Source: CAVRUD01 sp963849635 (lineage in GTDB: Bacteria > Chloroflexota > Chloroflexia > Thermomicrobiales > UBA6265). Taken from it: DNA of 64,000 nucleotides. The DNA lies in contig CAWKIA010000025.1 of NCBI GenBank assembly GCA_963849635.1, positions 62,001-126,000 on the forward strand, given 5' to 3'. Under the pieces are notes generated by a model. It did not search any database. It was not told the origin of the DNA and saw only the letters and a list, made by a program, of their open reading frames with translations. Below are positions 51,825 through 61,832 of the stretch, piece after piece (positions within the stretch are counted from its first letter, which is position 1; each line of letters opens with the position of its first letter). Position numbers and translations under genes: made by a program.

Positions 51825-52748
51825 ATGAGACATCGCCAATTCAACCCTGATTCGGACGTTGTCCGGATCCGCGACTTCATCGCCAAACTTGTCTTCCGGA
51901 TCGGCCAGGACCAAGTGATGCACATCGGCGACTGGCTGTGGCAACTCCACTTACGCGAGGACAAGCTGCCTGCCGCCCGGGACAACTTCAGGATTTGGAC
52001 CGACGACACTGACCAGGTCCAGGGATTCTGCTGGCTTCAGTCGGGCCGGATAGAGATTCAGGTCGATCCGGCTGCCTCGCCCGCAGGCGAGATCGAACGC
52101 GAAATGCTGGCTTGGGCTGTTTCCCGGCAGGCAATTGAAGCGGGGGACAGTTCAAGAGAACTGTCCGCCGAGGCTCATGAGCGCGATACCCGCAAGATCT
52201 CGATCCTCACCGACCTCGGCTTCCGAGTCACCGACGAAGACCGCTACGACTTTTTTCGTCAGGATCTGAGGTCAAGGCAATTGGAGGTGTCAAATCCCAA
52301 TGGCGCCGTGGTCCGAGCGGTAGACATTGATCGAGATCTGGACGACCGGGTCGCGATCCATCGAGAGGTATGGCACCCCTCCAGGTTCACGGCGGCTTCG
52401 TACGCGGCGGTTCGGGCGGCACCCGGGTTCATTCCGGAGCTCGACATCGTTGCCGTGGCGCCGGATGGAACCATCGCTGCCTATTGCATCTGCTGGTACG
52501 ACCCCCTGAACCGCATCGGCGAGTTCGAGCCGGTCGGGGCGCGCGAGCGATTCCGGCGCCAGGGCTACGGCCTTGCTGTGATGCACGAGGGTCTCCGGCG
52601 CCTCCGATCTCTCGGCGCCACCGAGGCAATCGTCTTCTCCTCCGCGACGAACGCGGCTTCGCACGGGCTCTACTCGCGGAGTGGATTCGTGGTCGACGGT
52701 CAGTATCACGCCTACGCCCGTCCAGCAGACGAGCCGCTCGCATCCTAA
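51825..52748 (+). CDS. GNAT-family N-acetyltransferase, two-domain
   Basis: Acetyl-CoA-dependent acetyltransferase, 307 residues; ATG at 51825. The C-terminal domain is a clear GNAT fold: IAAYCICWYDPLNRIGEFEP then ARERFRRQGYGLAVMHEGL (the CoA-binding Arg/Gln-x-x-Gly-x-Gly) and AIVFSSATNAASHGLYSRSG. The N-terminal half (about 1-150) looks like a second, degenerate GNAT domain (FNPDSDVVRIRDFIAKLVFR, LREDKLPAARDNFRIWTDD, KISILTDLGFRVTDEDRYDF), lacking the CoA loop. Such tandem GNATs often act on antibiotics or small amines. The substrate is unknown. Confidence 0.78.
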   Translation: MRHRQFNPDSDVVRIRDFIAKLVFRIGQDQVMHIGDWLWQLHLREDKLPAARDNFRIWTDDTDQVQGFCWLQSGRIEIQVDPAASPAGEIEREMLAWAVSRQAIEAGDSSRELSAEAHERDTRKISILTDLGFRVTDEDRYDFFRQDLRSRQLEVSNPNGAVVRAVDIDRDLDDRVAIHREVWHPSRFTAASYAAVRAAPGFIPELDIVAVAPDGTIAAYCICWYDPLNRIGEFEPVGARERFRRQGYGLAVMHEGLRRLRSLGATEAIVFSSATNAASHGLYSRSGFVVDGQYHAYARPADEPLAS

Positions 52749-52765
52749 GGAGTGAGGTCACCACG

Positions 52766-53653
52766 GTGCATATCGAAGACGACAATGGCCTGAGTGAACT
52801 CGTCATCTCGGATTCGGACGTGACGCTCTGCGGCGGCTTCCGCTTTACCGAGGGACCAATTTGGGTTCCCGATGGTGACTACCTGCTCTTCAGCGATATC
52901 CCAAACAACCGGATCCATCGGTGGGTGCCCGGAAGCACATACGCGGAAGTCTTCCGCGAGCCGAGTCATCACAGCAACGGGCTGACACTTGACCACGCCG
53001 GAATGCTTATCGCCTGCGAGCATTCGGCCCGGAGAGTAACGAGGGCCGCATTGCCAGACGGAGAGATAGAGATCATCGCCGAGTTCGTCGACGGCACGCG
53101 ATTCAATAGCCCGAACGATGTTGTCGTCCACACATCCGGGTCGATCTACTTCACGGATCCAACCTACGGCTTGAACGACGCCGGAGCTTCGCAAGATCTT
53201 GATGTCCAGGGCGTTTACCGACTCGACTCTGATGGCGTCCTCACGCTACTTGTGAGCGACTTCGCCGAGCCAAACGGGCTGGCCTTTTCCCCTGATGAAC
53301 GCATCCTCTACATTGGCGACTCGGCCAAGGCGACGGTGCGCCGTTTTGATGTCGATGCCGCCGGAAACCTCTCCGGCGGCGATATCTTCGTCGACATGCG
53401 CCCCGACCGCCGCCCTGGTGGGCCGGATGGCATGAAGGTCGACCGGGACGGCCGCCTGTGGACGACAGGCAAGGGCGGAGTCTGGGTGATCGAGCCGGAC
53501 GGGACCTGGCTCGGCGTGCTGGCCGTTCCCGAGATTCCCGCCAATATCGCCTTTGGCGGAGCGGATTTCACCAGTATCTTCCTCACTGCCCACACGAGCG
53601 TCTACCGGGTCGAAACCCGGGTCACCGGTCTGGCGCCGGGTTCCCCGAAGTAA
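52766..53653 (+). CDS. SMP-30/gluconolactonase-family lactonase
   Basis: Six-bladed beta-propeller, metal-dependent lactonase. GTG start at 52766, 17 bases after the GNAT stop, preceded by GAGTGAGG; about 295 residues. FRFTEGPIWVPDGDYLLFSD holds the metal Glu; HSNGLTLDHAGMLIACEHSA and TRFNSPNDVVVHTSGSIYFT supply the Asn-Asp ligand (SPNDVVV). EPNGLAFSPDERILYIGDSA gives the next Asn, and PDGMKVDRDGRLWTTGKGGV the catalytic Asp. All four metal positions are present. The physiological lactone is unknown. Confidence 0.85.
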   Translation: MHIEDDNGLSELVISDSDVTLCGGFRFTEGPIWVPDGDYLLFSDIPNNRIHRWVPGSTYAEVFREPSHHSNGLTLDHAGMLIACEHSARRVTRAALPDGEIEIIAEFVDGTRFNSPNDVVVHTSGSIYFTDPTYGLNDAGASQDLDVQGVYRLDSDGVLTLLVSDFAEPNGLAFSPDERILYIGDSAKATVRRFDVDAAGNLSGGDIFVDMRPDRRPGGPDGMKVDRDGRLWTTGKGGVWVIEPDGTWLGVLAVPEIPANIAFGGADFTSIFLTAHTSVYRVETRVTGLAPGSPK

Positions 53654-53660
53654 GCGATCG

Positions 53661-55349
53661 CTATCGACGCCGAACAGGAGCAGTGACCGGAGGAGCCGGC
53701 GGCCGGATAGTCAGTTCCGTCCCCTTTTCGCGGTTGGCGTCGTAGTAAGAAAATCCGCCTGGATAGTCCCGCACGATACCGTCGTTGAGCTCGATGATCC
53801 GCGTGCAGAGCTTGTCCAGATAGTAGCGATCGTGGGAGATCGTCAGGATCGCGCCCGGGAAGTCGAGCAGCGCTTCTTCGAGCTCTTCGATTGAGGCAAG
53901 GTCGAGGTTGTTCGTCGGCTCGTCCAGCAGCAAGAAATTCGCGCCGCGCAGGATGAGCGTCGCGATCTGCAGGCGGGAGCGCTCGCCACCACTCAGGTTG
54001 GCGATCGGGTTCATGGTGTCGTCGCGGTCGAAGAGAAAACCGACGAGGAACGAGAGCGCCTGCTGCTCATTGAGCGGCTTCAGCTTGCGCACGAGCTCCA
54101 TCGGCGTGAGCTTCGGGTCGAGCGTCTCCTGCTCCTGGGCGTAGTAGCCGACCAGGATGTTCGCGCCGAGGCGAACAGTGCCACCCGTCGGCTCTTCCAA
54201 GCCCTGGACTAGCCTGAAGAACGTCGTTTTGCCAGCGCCGTTCGGGCCAACCAATCCGATCCGCTCACCATTGCGAATCAAGACATCGAACGGCTTGAAG
54301 ACCTCGCGACTGCCGAATCGTTTGGCGACATTCTTCGCCTCAAGCACCAGAGTGGAGCCGCGCTCAGCGGCGAAATCGACATCGATTCGCTTGCGCTCCA
54401 GGATCGGCCGCGGATTTGCATCGAGCTTCGCGCGCTCTTCCGCCACGCGGCGACGCATGTTCTCAGCCCGTGTCGCGAACTTGGGATTTTGGCGAGCCCA
54501 TTGCGTGAGCGCCTCCGCGGACGCTTTCAACTTCTTGAATTCCCGCTCTTGAAGGTCACGCAGTTGGGTCTCTCGGCCCAGCCTATCCCGTTTCGTCACT
54601 AGAAAGGTGCTGTAGTTGCCCGGATAGGCCACGATCCGGCCGTCTTCGAGCTCGAGGATCTGATTGGCAATCCGATCGATCAGGTAACGGTCGTGGGAGA
54701 TGACCGCGACTCCTCCCGTGTGGTCGAGAATGTACTGCTCGAGCCACCCCTTGCCCCGCTCGTCCAGGTGGTTATCGGGCTCATCGAGCAGGATGAGTTC
54801 CGGCTCATCAAGGAGCAGCCTGGCCAGCGCGACGATCTTCTTCTCACCGCCGCTGAGCTTACCAACGGCGGTCTGCCAGCGGTCTTCCGGAAAGCCGAGT
54901 CCGGTCAGGATTCGCGCGGCGGCACTCTCGTCGCCGGCTACAGTTCCTGCTTCAAGCTTCGCGAAGATCGCGGACTGCTCATCGAGGAGGTCGCCGAGCT
55001 CATCGTCGCCGAGCGGCCTTGCGAGGTGCTCTTCGATCTCGAGCAGGCGCAGTTCGAGCGCATCGGGATCACCACCAGCCGCCGCGACGATCTGCCAGGC
55101 GGTCTGGCTGGAATCGAGCGACGAGTGCTGGGTGAGGTACCCGACGGTCAATCCCCGGCGGTACGTCACGAGACCGGCTTCGGGCTTCAGCTGGCGTGCC
55201 AAAATGCGGAAAAGCGTGCTTTTCCCGGCGCCGTTTTCTCCGATGAGGGCAAGCCTGTCCCCCTGCTTCACTTCAAAGCCCAGGCCAGTGAAAATCTGGT
55301 TGCCGCCGTGGGCATGGGCAATTCCGGCGGCTTGGGCAAGAAGGCTCAC
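53661..55349 (-). CDS. ABC-F family ATPase
   Basis: Soluble two-domain ATPase of the ABC-F class, which acts on ribosomes. The likely start is the GTG at 55349 (VSLLAQAAGIAHAHGGNQIF), preceded by GGGAG; the longer frame to 55442 is not family-like. Domain 1: IGENGAGKST, LSGGEKKIVALAR, LILLDEPDNHLD, with VAVISHDRYLID. A linker with charged helices (about 255-320) follows. Domain 2: VGPNGAGKTT, LSGGERSRLQIAT, FLLLDEPTNNLD, LTISHDRYYLD. The linker is of medium length, similar to the Uup/YdiF-like group. No TM segments. Whether it confers antibiotic resistance cannot be told. Confidence 0.9.
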   Translation of the reverse strand: MSLLAQAAGIAHAHGGNQIFTGLGFEVKQGDRLALIGENGAGKSTLFRILARQLKPEAGLVTYRRGLTVGYLTQHSSLDSSQTAWQIVAAAGGDPDALELRLLEIEEHLARPLGDDELGDLLDEQSAIFAKLEAGTVAGDESAAARILTGLGFPEDRWQTAVGKLSGGEKKIVALARLLLDEPELILLDEPDNHLDERGKGWLEQYILDHTGGVAVISHDRYLIDRIANQILELEDGRIVAYPGNYSTFLVTKRDRLGRETQLRDLQEREFKKLKASAEALTQWARQNPKFATRAENMRRRVAEERAKLDANPRPILERKRIDVDFAAERGSTLVLEAKNVAKRFGSREVFKPFDVLIRNGERIGLVGPNGAGKTTFFRLVQGLEEPTGGTVRLGANILVGYYAQEQETLDPKLTPMELVRKLKPLNEQQALSFLVGFLFDRDDTMNPIANLSGGERSRLQIATLILRGANFLLLDEPTNNLDLASIEELEEALLDFPGAILTISHDRYYLDKLCTRIIELNDGIVRDYPGGFSYYDANREKGTELTIRPPAPPVTAPVRRR

Positions 55350-55474
55350 GGCAACGGTACTCCCGAACGAAATGCCAGAGGCGAACAGCAAGAGAACACG
55401 ATGATACAGAGCGCCCCGCCGCGCAAGGTGCAGCATGGCCAACGCAGAGTCAATCTGATTTGTGAGAGACGCGG

Positions 55475-56473
55475 CTAGGCCAATACGCGACCCGCCATCA
55501 ACTCGAGGAACCGGTCGATGGCGATGTTTCCACCGGAGAGCGTCACGCCAACCTTTTTGCCGGCGACGTCGACCTTGTTCGCGAACGCCGCCGCGAGAGC
55601 CGTTGCCCCGCTCGGTTCGACGACGACCTTGAGGCGCTCGAAGCAGTACGCCATCGTTTCGACGAGTTCATCGTCGGTCACCAGGGCAATGTCATCGACA
55701 AGCGCCTTCACGATCGGGAAGGTCAACTCGCCTGGCGATTGGGTCTGTTGCCCATCGGCGATGGTGCGTGGCACCTCGGTCAGGGCGATTCTGGTACCTG
55801 CTTCCAGGCTCTGCTTCCAGTCGTCGCCGGCGGCAGGCTCGACGCCGATCAGCGAGACGCCCGGTGAGATTCCCTTAGCCGCAATCGCACTCCCGGCCAG
55901 AAACCCGCCACCGCCAGTGCAGACGAGGATCAGGTCAAGATCCGGCACATCCTCGAGCAGTTCCTTAACAGCCGTGCCCGCGCCAGCGATGACGGAGGGG
56001 TGGTCGTAAGGTGGAATCAACGTTCCGCCGCGCTCGGCAGCGATCCGGGCACCGATGGCGGCACGATCTTCCTTGTAGCGGTCGTAGATCACCACGTCCG
56101 CGCCATAGCCCCGCGTCGCCGCCAATTTAGAGTCGGGCGCGTCCTCCGGCATGACGATCGTCGCCGGCACACCGTGAAGCTGCGCTGCGAGCGCCAGCGC
56201 CTGGGCGTGGTTGCCGCTGGAGAAGCCGATCACGCCCAGTGCCCGCTTTTCGGGCTCGATCGAGGCGACCGCGTTGTAGGCGCCACGGAACTTGAACGCG
56301 CCGGCACGTTGCAGGTTCTCGGCTTTGAGGAAGAGTTGTGCGCCGGTTCGCTCGTTGAGCGTCCGCGAAGTCAGAATGGGAGTCCGGTGGGACACACCGG
56401 CCAGTCGCGCGGCGGCGGCCTCGATGTCGGCGTAGGAAACGGCGAATGCCTGGGACGAAGCAGCGATGGTCAT
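55475..56473 (-). CDS. Threonine ammonia-lyase/serine racemase-like PLP enzyme
   Basis: Fold type II PLP enzyme, 332 residues, ATG at 56473. AAARLAGVSHRTPILTSRTL opens the protein. ENLQRAGAFKFRGAYNAVAS contains the Schiff-base Lys in FKFRGA. SSGNHAQALALAAQLHGVPA is the phosphate/PLP loop, TIVMPEDAPDSKLAATRGYG and ILVCTGGGGFLAGSAIAAKG the glycine loop, and VEPSGATALAAAFANKVDVA and LSGGNIAI the C-terminal end. It lacks the regulatory ACT domain of biosynthetic IlvA, so it is a catabolic threonine/serine dehydratase, threo-3-hydroxyaspartate ammonia-lyase or serine racemase. Confidence 0.85.
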   Translation of the reverse strand: MTIAASSQAFAVSYADIEAAAARLAGVSHRTPILTSRTLNERTGAQLFLKAENLQRAGAFKFRGAYNAVASIEPEKRALGVIGFSSGNHAQALALAAQLHGVPATIVMPEDAPDSKLAATRGYGADVVIYDRYKEDRAAIGARIAAERGGTLIPPYDHPSVIAGAGTAVKELLEDVPDLDLILVCTGGGGFLAGSAIAAKGISPGVSLIGVEPAAGDDWKQSLEAGTRIALTEVPRTIADGQQTQSPGELTFPIVKALVDDIALVTDDELVETMAYCFERLKVVVEPSGATALAAAFANKVDVAGKKVGVTLSGGNIAIDRFLELMAGRVLA

Positions 56474-56601
56474 GGGTTAGAGGTCCAGAACATTGCCGCC
56501 CGGGGCGGCCCGGCGTGATCGCGCCAATTGGCAATCAAGCGCCGAGCGTACCCTGGGCGTCTACTGTTGTCGAGCCGTTGTGACTTCGGGTATCGAGACC
56601 A

Positions 56602-57661
56602 TTAAGCGCCGAGATACTCAGCGAACCAAGCGAGGGAATCCTCCCACGCCGCCAAAGCCTGCTCCTCGTTGTAACGCTGGCTGGTATCGTTGTGGAAGGC
56701 GTGCTGGGTGCCAGGGTAAACCCGGATATCCGCCGTGATCCCGGCGTCGATCAACGCGGACGCCGAGCTCGTCACGCCCCTCGTTGGCGAAGTCGTCGGG
56801 ATCATCCGAGTAGACGCCGAGGACAGCCGCCGTGATGTTAGGAACATCATCGAGCGGCGGCGGCGGACCGTAGAACGGGATCGCGGCCAGGAGTTCAGGA
56901 GTCTGAGTGACCGTGCGCCAGGTGATTCCGCCACCAAGACAGAACCCGATCATGCCCACTCGTGCGGCGTCAACCGCGCTGTCATTGCCGTAGAACGCGA
57001 TTGCGGCTTGGAAGTCCATGACATGCCGGTTGGGATCGCCGGCAGTGAGAAGATCCGGAATTGTCGATGGATCTTCGATTGAATCCGTACCGCCCTCACG
57101 ACTCACAAGGTCGAGCGCGCAGGCGGTGTAGCCGGCGACCGCCAGGCGACGAGCGACATCGCGAATGTGCGGGGTCAGCCCGCGATTCTCATGGCAGACG
57201 AGGACGAGGGCGGTGCGGCCGTCTCCGACTGGAGTCGCCTCCCCGGCCGCTACAGGCGTTGCCGCCGTCCCTGCCGCAGGCCGAGCTTCGTAGGCCAAGA
57301 TCGTCGCATCACCACTCGGGAACGTGATGTCCGCGCCGACAACCCGAGGATCATCCTCCGGGACCGACAGCGGGCTTTGTGGCTCCGTGGGCTGCTGCTG
57401 GGCCGGTGGGGTCGACTCCTGGGCGTAGATCTCTTCGGCGGAGACGCCCAGGGCAGCCAGCAGCGCCAATCCGGCTGCCGTGCCGCCTGCAATATGGACG
57501 ACGCGGCTAAGCAAGTCTCGCCGCGACATCAGGCCGTCCTGATAATCCTCGACGAACTCGTGCACCAGATAGCGCTGCATCGGATTGAGGTTCTCGAGCC
57601 TGTCAATAGGCGATGACTTTGGCGCAGGGACGATCGGATCTGGATCGATAAGGATCGACAC
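56602..57661 (-). CDS. Dienelactone hydrolase-family protein, secreted, frameshifted
   Basis: Alpha/beta hydrolase of the DLH family. The GTG at 57661 with AAGGAG upstream is preferred. The N-terminal 60 residues contain MQRYLVHEFVEDYQDGLMSR and RDLLSRVVHIAGGTAAGLAL, a twin-arginine-like signal, then a Pro/Gln-rich linker. The core shows ALVLVCHENRGLTPHIRDVA with the Glu of the Cys-Glu pair, and GMIGFCLGGGITWRTV with the nucleophile Cys. An indel near 56785 breaks the frame; then IRVYPGTQHAFHNDTSQRYN gives the His, and it ends DSLAWFAEYLGA. Residue count after correction is about 353. Other frameshifts upstream are not needed. Confidence 0.82.
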
Positions 57662-57990
57662 CAAACACTCCTTCTCCTCGCGAGCACCAGCCGCACCGGG
57701 ATCGGACGGACGCACGCATGCTCTCCGCTCACTTCGAGCGGCACGAACGAGTGCCCGCAAGATTCGTGCACAGCGCCCACGAAAAGCTGGCGCGAACGGC
57801 CCAGACGGGGCGATCTTCCGCGCAAAGCGTGCGTTTGTTCCGATTTTGTATTGTGGCTTGATCAAAGCTATGCCAGAATGGCGGTCGGATACGGACAATT
57901 CGGCGGTCTCGCACTGGCTTCGACACCAACGCTTGGTAGACGTTTGCCCGGGTGGGGTGGACGTGGATATGCATCAAGGAGGAGTGCGCC
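57662..57990. other. Divergent intergenic region with no gene
   Basis: 329 bases between the hydrolase (leftward) and the binding protein (rightward). It must hold both promoters. An AT-rich patch at 57838-57880 is the likeliest promoter zone but gives no clear -35/-10 pair. A strong AAGGAGGAG Shine-Dalgarno at 57976-57984 ends the region. No palindrome of note seen. Confidence 0.4.
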
Positions 57991-59657
57991 GTGGGTCGTC
58001 AACTCGATCTCAACGCGATGTTCCAGCAGGCAAGCCCCAAAACCCGTCGTGAGATCCTCGCACTCGCAGCCAAAGGTGGCATCGCCGCGCCGGTCTTGAT
58101 GACCATGCTCGCGCGCGATGGTGTCAAGCCAGTCGCGGCGGCTCCGGCGATGCAGGCCAGGACACCCCGGTCAAGGGCGGCACGTTCGTCGTCATGGGCC
58201 ACCAGGAGGTGGCGACGCTGAGTCCAGACTTCCAGGGCGCTTCGATCGAGTGGACCTGCATCACCCAAATCCACAACGCCCTTGTGGAGATAGATGAGTT
58301 CTTCGTCTCCCAGCCGGTTCTGGCCGAATCCTTGCCGGAGATTTCTGAAGACTACCTCACGTACACCTTCAAGCTTCGCCAGGGCGTCTTGTTCCACAAC
58401 GGTGAGGAGTTCACCTCCGCCGACGTGAAGTACTACTACGATTGGAACATGAACCCTGACAACGCCACCATCAACGGCACCCTTTTCGCGTCCGTTGAAT
58501 CGGTCGAAGCTCCCGATCCGTACACGGTGGTCATCAAGCTGAAGCAGATCGACGCAGCCTTCTTGACGAATGTCGCGACCATCTTCATCCCAAGTTCGAA
58601 GCACCATCAGGAAGTTGGCGAGGACGCATACAAGGGCGATCCGATCGGCACGGGTGCCTTCATGCTCGAAGACTGGCAGCCGGCGTCGGCGACCAGGATG
58701 GTTGCGTTCCCGGATCACTTCCGCGGCGCCCCGAACTTCGATGAATTCCGGCTTGACGTCGTCGCGGAAGATTCCGTCCGCGCCATTGGTCTGGAGACCG
58801 GCGAGGCGGACTCCTCTGGCTGGCCACTCCTCACCGAGGACAATCTCAGGTTTCAAGAGGACACCGAGAATTACACGGTGTTGGTCACCTCCGGCCAGAG
58901 TCCCCTGCATATCCCGCTCAACAACAAGCATCCGTTCCTGAGCGACAAGCGGGTTCGTCAGGCTCTTCTGTCCGCAATCGATCGGGATGCGCTGATCGAG
59001 GATATCTTTCAGGGTGCCGCGAAGCCCGCAACCTCGAATATGTCGCCGGCCTTCACGCAGTGGTACAACCCGGACGTTCCCCTCTACCCCTATGACGCGG
59101 CAAAGGCCGCCTCACTTCTGGATGAGGCGGGCTGGGTGTTGAATGGCGACACGCGTGAGAAGGATGGCGTAAGCGCCAGCTTTACCGTTGTCAACGTCGC
59201 CGGAAACACGACGCGCCGGTCGATTCTTGAGACGGTCCAACAGTATCTCGCCGATGTTGGCGTTAGCATTGAAATCGAAGAGGCGCCCGTCGCCACCATC
59301 CTCGAGCAGATGCCCAAAGGTGAGATGGATGCCGCGATCTTCGAGTGGACCTATGGCACGGTTGAGCCAGATTCCACGCAGACGCTCAAGACCGGCGAAG
59401 TGAACAACTGGTCCTCCTTCTCGAACGAGCGCGTGGACGAACTCCTGGCTCAGGGTCTTCTCGAAGTTGATCCGGAGAAACGGGCGCCAATCTACAAGGA
59501 GATCCAGGCGATCGTGGCCGAAGAGGTGCCTTTCCTCTTCCTTCTCTACCGAGACTGGTACCAGATCTTCACAAAGCGAATTCAGGGCCTGCCGGAAGCG
59601 CCCCTGGACTTCTTCTACGTGTACGCCGGGGCGTACAAGTACTGGGCCGCGGAGTAA
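57991..59657 (+). CDS. Dipeptide/oligopeptide-type ABC substrate-binding protein (family 5), frameshifted
   Basis: Extracytoplasmic receptor of a DppA/OppA-type importer. GTG start at 57991 after AAGGAGGAG. The N-terminal 60 residues contain PKTRREILALAAKGGIAAPV, a twin-arginine-like signal. An indel near 58165 changes frame. Then EISEDYLTYTFKLRQGVLFH, NGEEFTSADVKYYYDWNMNP, DPYTVVIKLKQIDAAFLTNV, GTGAFMLEDWQPASATRMVA and FLSDKRVRQALLSAIDRDAL are typical of SBP family 5. The ligand is unknown: peptides, nickel and sugars are all possible. Followed after a long hairpin by two permeases; no ATPase genes occur in the window. Confidence 0.85.
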
Positions 59658-59659
59658 CT

Positions 59660-59742
59660 GAGACGGGAAGACGGCAGAGCGGGAAGACGGGAAGGACGTA
59701 ATTTCGTCCTTCCGCCTTCCCGTCTTCCCGTCTTACCGTCTC
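59660..59742. repeat. Long imperfect hairpin between binding-protein and permease genes
   Basis: Left arm 59660-59698 (GAGACGGGAAGACGG...) and right arm 59705-59742 pair along nearly the full length with a TAATTT loop and a few bulges. The arms are built of repeated GGGAAGACGG-type decamers. It begins three bases after the binding-protein stop. It may attenuate transcription into the permeases and protect the upstream mRNA, raising binding protein over permease levels. Confidence 0.7.
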
Positions 59743-59755
59743 GTATAGGTGAGCC

Positions 59756-60682
59756 ATGCTACGGTATGTCGCCCAGCGGCTAATTCAAGGGGTGGTCGTC
59801 ATCTTCCTGGTGAGCGTGACCACCTTCATGATTCTGCAGCTGGCGCCTGGCAACCCGATCGACGTTCTGGTCGGTGAGGCCCGGATTTCCGAAGAACAGC
59901 GTCAGCTCATTGCAGACAAGTGGGGATTGAACGATCCCTGGTACGTCCAATATTTCACGTGGCTCGGGAATGTCTTCACCGGCGACCTCGGCAAGTCGGT
60001 GGTGCAAACGGGTACGCCGGTGCGCGAGATGTTGCTGGACGCTGCCCCGGCCACACTTCGGTTGAACCTGCTGGCGTTTCTTGCGTCGACGCTCATCGCC
60101 ATTCCAATCGGAGTCGTGGCAGCCGTTAAGCGCCACTCAGCCTTCGACTACGGCAGCATGGTCGGCGCAACGCTTGGCATCGCCGTACCCAACTACTGGA
60201 TCGGGTTGATGCTGATCGTGCTCTTCTCGCTGACGTTGGGCTGGCTACCTCCATACGGATCAAATGGATGGCGAGCGTACATCCTACCGGTGGGAGTGCT
60301 GGCGTTTCAGGAAATGGCGATCCTGGCACGTATGTCACGGGGCGCCACGATCGAGGTGCTGCATCAGGATTACGTCACTACTGCCCGTGCCAAAGGCCTT
60401 CACGAGTCTGTGGTCATCTCCAGGCACGTCGTGCGAAATACGCTCCTGCCGGTGGTCACCATCATGGGGTATCGCCTGGCGTTCATTCTCTCCGGGACTA
60501 TCATTATTGAGACGGTCTTCGCTTGGCCTGGCATCGGTCAACTCTTCTTCAACTCCGTCATCAGGCTCGACTATCAGGTGGTCCAGGCGGTCGTCTTGTT
60601 GCTTTCGACGCTGGTCGTCGTCGGCAACCTTGTGACGGACATTGCCTACGCCTTCATCGATCCCCGGATCAGAATTCGTTGA
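59756..60682 (+). CDS. Dipeptide-type ABC transporter permease (DppB-like)
   Basis: First inner-membrane subunit of the importer. 308 residues, ATG at 59756, six predicted helices. MLRYVAQRLIQGVVVIFLVS starts as in DppB/OppB; GNPIDVLVGEARISEEQRQL and LNDPWYVQYFTWLGNVFTGD, LGKSVVQTGTPVREMLLD follow. LHQDYVTTARAKGLHESVVI is the EAA-type coupling loop contacting the ATPase; TIIIETVFAWPGIGQLFFNS is also typical. Ends 40 bases before the next permease's ATG. Confidence 0.9.
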   Translation: MLRYVAQRLIQGVVVIFLVSVTTFMILQLAPGNPIDVLVGEARISEEQRQLIADKWGLNDPWYVQYFTWLGNVFTGDLGKSVVQTGTPVREMLLDAAPATLRLNLLAFLASTLIAIPIGVVAAVKRHSAFDYGSMVGATLGIAVPNYWIGLMLIVLFSLTLGWLPPYGSNGWRAYILPVGVLAFQEMAILARMSRGATIEVLHQDYVTTARAKGLHESVVISRHVVRNTLLPVVTIMGYRLAFILSGTIIIETVFAWPGIGQLFFNSVIRLDYQVVQAVVLLLSTLVVVGNLVTDIAYAFIDPRIRIR

Positions 60683-60722
60683 GTACGCCGTGCCCCTGGG
60701 CGAACGCGATCTGGGTAAGATA

Positions 60723-61637
60723 ATGGCGGTACAGGCACAGAAAGCCACTCTCCACCTCGGCTCAGAAGAAGTGCTCACCGGCGGACCGGTAAAGGGTCGG
60801 TCAGAATGGGCGCGGTCGATCGGCCGGTTCCGCCGCTACAAACCAGGTATGGTCGGATTGGGCTTTATCTGTCTACTTGTGATCCTCGCCATCTTCGCCC
60901 CAATCATTTCGCCGCACGATCCCAATGACATCCCGCGCAGTATGCGGGGCGCGTCGCCTTCGTCCGAGTACCTTCTCGGCAACGATTCAATTGGCCGGGA
61001 CGTGCTGAGCAGATTGATCTATGGCACCCGTGTGGCCCTTATGGTCGGCATCGGCGCAATGGCGATCTCACTCATTATCGGAGTGTCCATTGGAGTCTCG
61101 GCCGGGTACTTTGGTGGCTGGGTCGACCAGGCTCTCTCTCGAGTTACTGACACCCTGATGGCATTTCCGACAATCGCGTTGCTGGTCACGCTCTCGGCGC
61201 TCGTCGGCGGCAGCCTTTTCACCGTCATCGTCGTGATCGGAACGACGTTCTGGGCATCCTATGCCCGCGTGACACGCGCCGACACGCTCAGCTTGCGTGA
61301 ACGTGAATATGTTCAGGCCGCTCGCGCTATCGGCGTGCCGAATTCACGCATCATCATGCGCCATGTCCTGCCGAACATCATGGGGCCGATCATCGTCCTG
61401 GCGAGTCTGGATATCGGCTCGATCATCATTCTCGAGTCGGCTTTATCGTTTCTGGGCCTTGGCATCAAACCGCCCACGGCATCGTGGGGCGGCATGCTGT
61501 CGGATGGGCGCGCGTTCCTGAGGACGTATCCCCACATCGCCATCGTTCCGGGAGTCGCGATCTCGCTGACCGTTCTTGCCTTCAACCTGGTCGGCGACGG
61601 CCTTCGTGACGCGCTGGATCCGCGGCAGCGCGGCTAG
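60723..61637 (+). CDS. Dipeptide-type ABC transporter permease (DppC-like)
   Basis: Second permease, 304 residues from the ATG at 60723; a GTG at 60690 is also possible. A polar N-terminal region of about 30 residues precedes RRYKPGMVGLGFICLLVILA. Typical DppC/OppC blocks follow: SSEYLLGNDSIGRDVLSRLI, YGTRVALMVGIGAMAISLII, RVTDTLMAFPTIALLVTLSA, LREREYVQAARAIGVPNSRI (EAA loop), LESALSFLGLGIKPPTASWG and NLVGDGLRDALDP. Pairs with DppB-like to form the channel. Confidence 0.9.
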   Translation: MAVQAQKATLHLGSEEVLTGGPVKGRSEWARSIGRFRRYKPGMVGLGFICLLVILAIFAPIISPHDPNDIPRSMRGASPSSEYLLGNDSIGRDVLSRLIYGTRVALMVGIGAMAISLIIGVSIGVSAGYFGGWVDQALSRVTDTLMAFPTIALLVTLSALVGGSLFTVIVVIGTTFWASYARVTRADTLSLREREYVQAARAIGVPNSRIIMRHVLPNIMGPIIVLASLDIGSIIILESALSFLGLGIKPPTASWGGMLSDGRAFLRTYPHIAIVPGVAISLTVLAFNLVGDGLRDALDPRQRG

Positions 61638-61657
61638 CGGTAACTCAGGACCCCGGG

Positions 61658-61687
61658 TCGACGTCATTTCACAGGGGCGCGTATACT
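61658..61687 (+). promoter_or_regulatory. Candidate promoter upstream of the flippase-like gene
   Basis: TCGACG (61658-61663), an 18-base spacer and TATACT (61682-61687). The -10 matches five of six, the -35 four of six. Transcription would start near 61694, about 140 bases before the ATG at 61833. Weakly supported because the spacer is one base long and no other signal confirms it. Confidence 0.35.
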
Positions 61688-61832
61688 GCGGCCCGCCTCG
61701 GACCGCTTGGTTTGCGGCTACGGTTAGGCTGGAGTGCCGGACACGCGTGCCATCCCCGATCTTCTCGCGCTCCAGTAATACTCCTCTGCGAACATCACGC
61801 CTAGGATGCACCGACTCCCGAGGAACCGCGCC

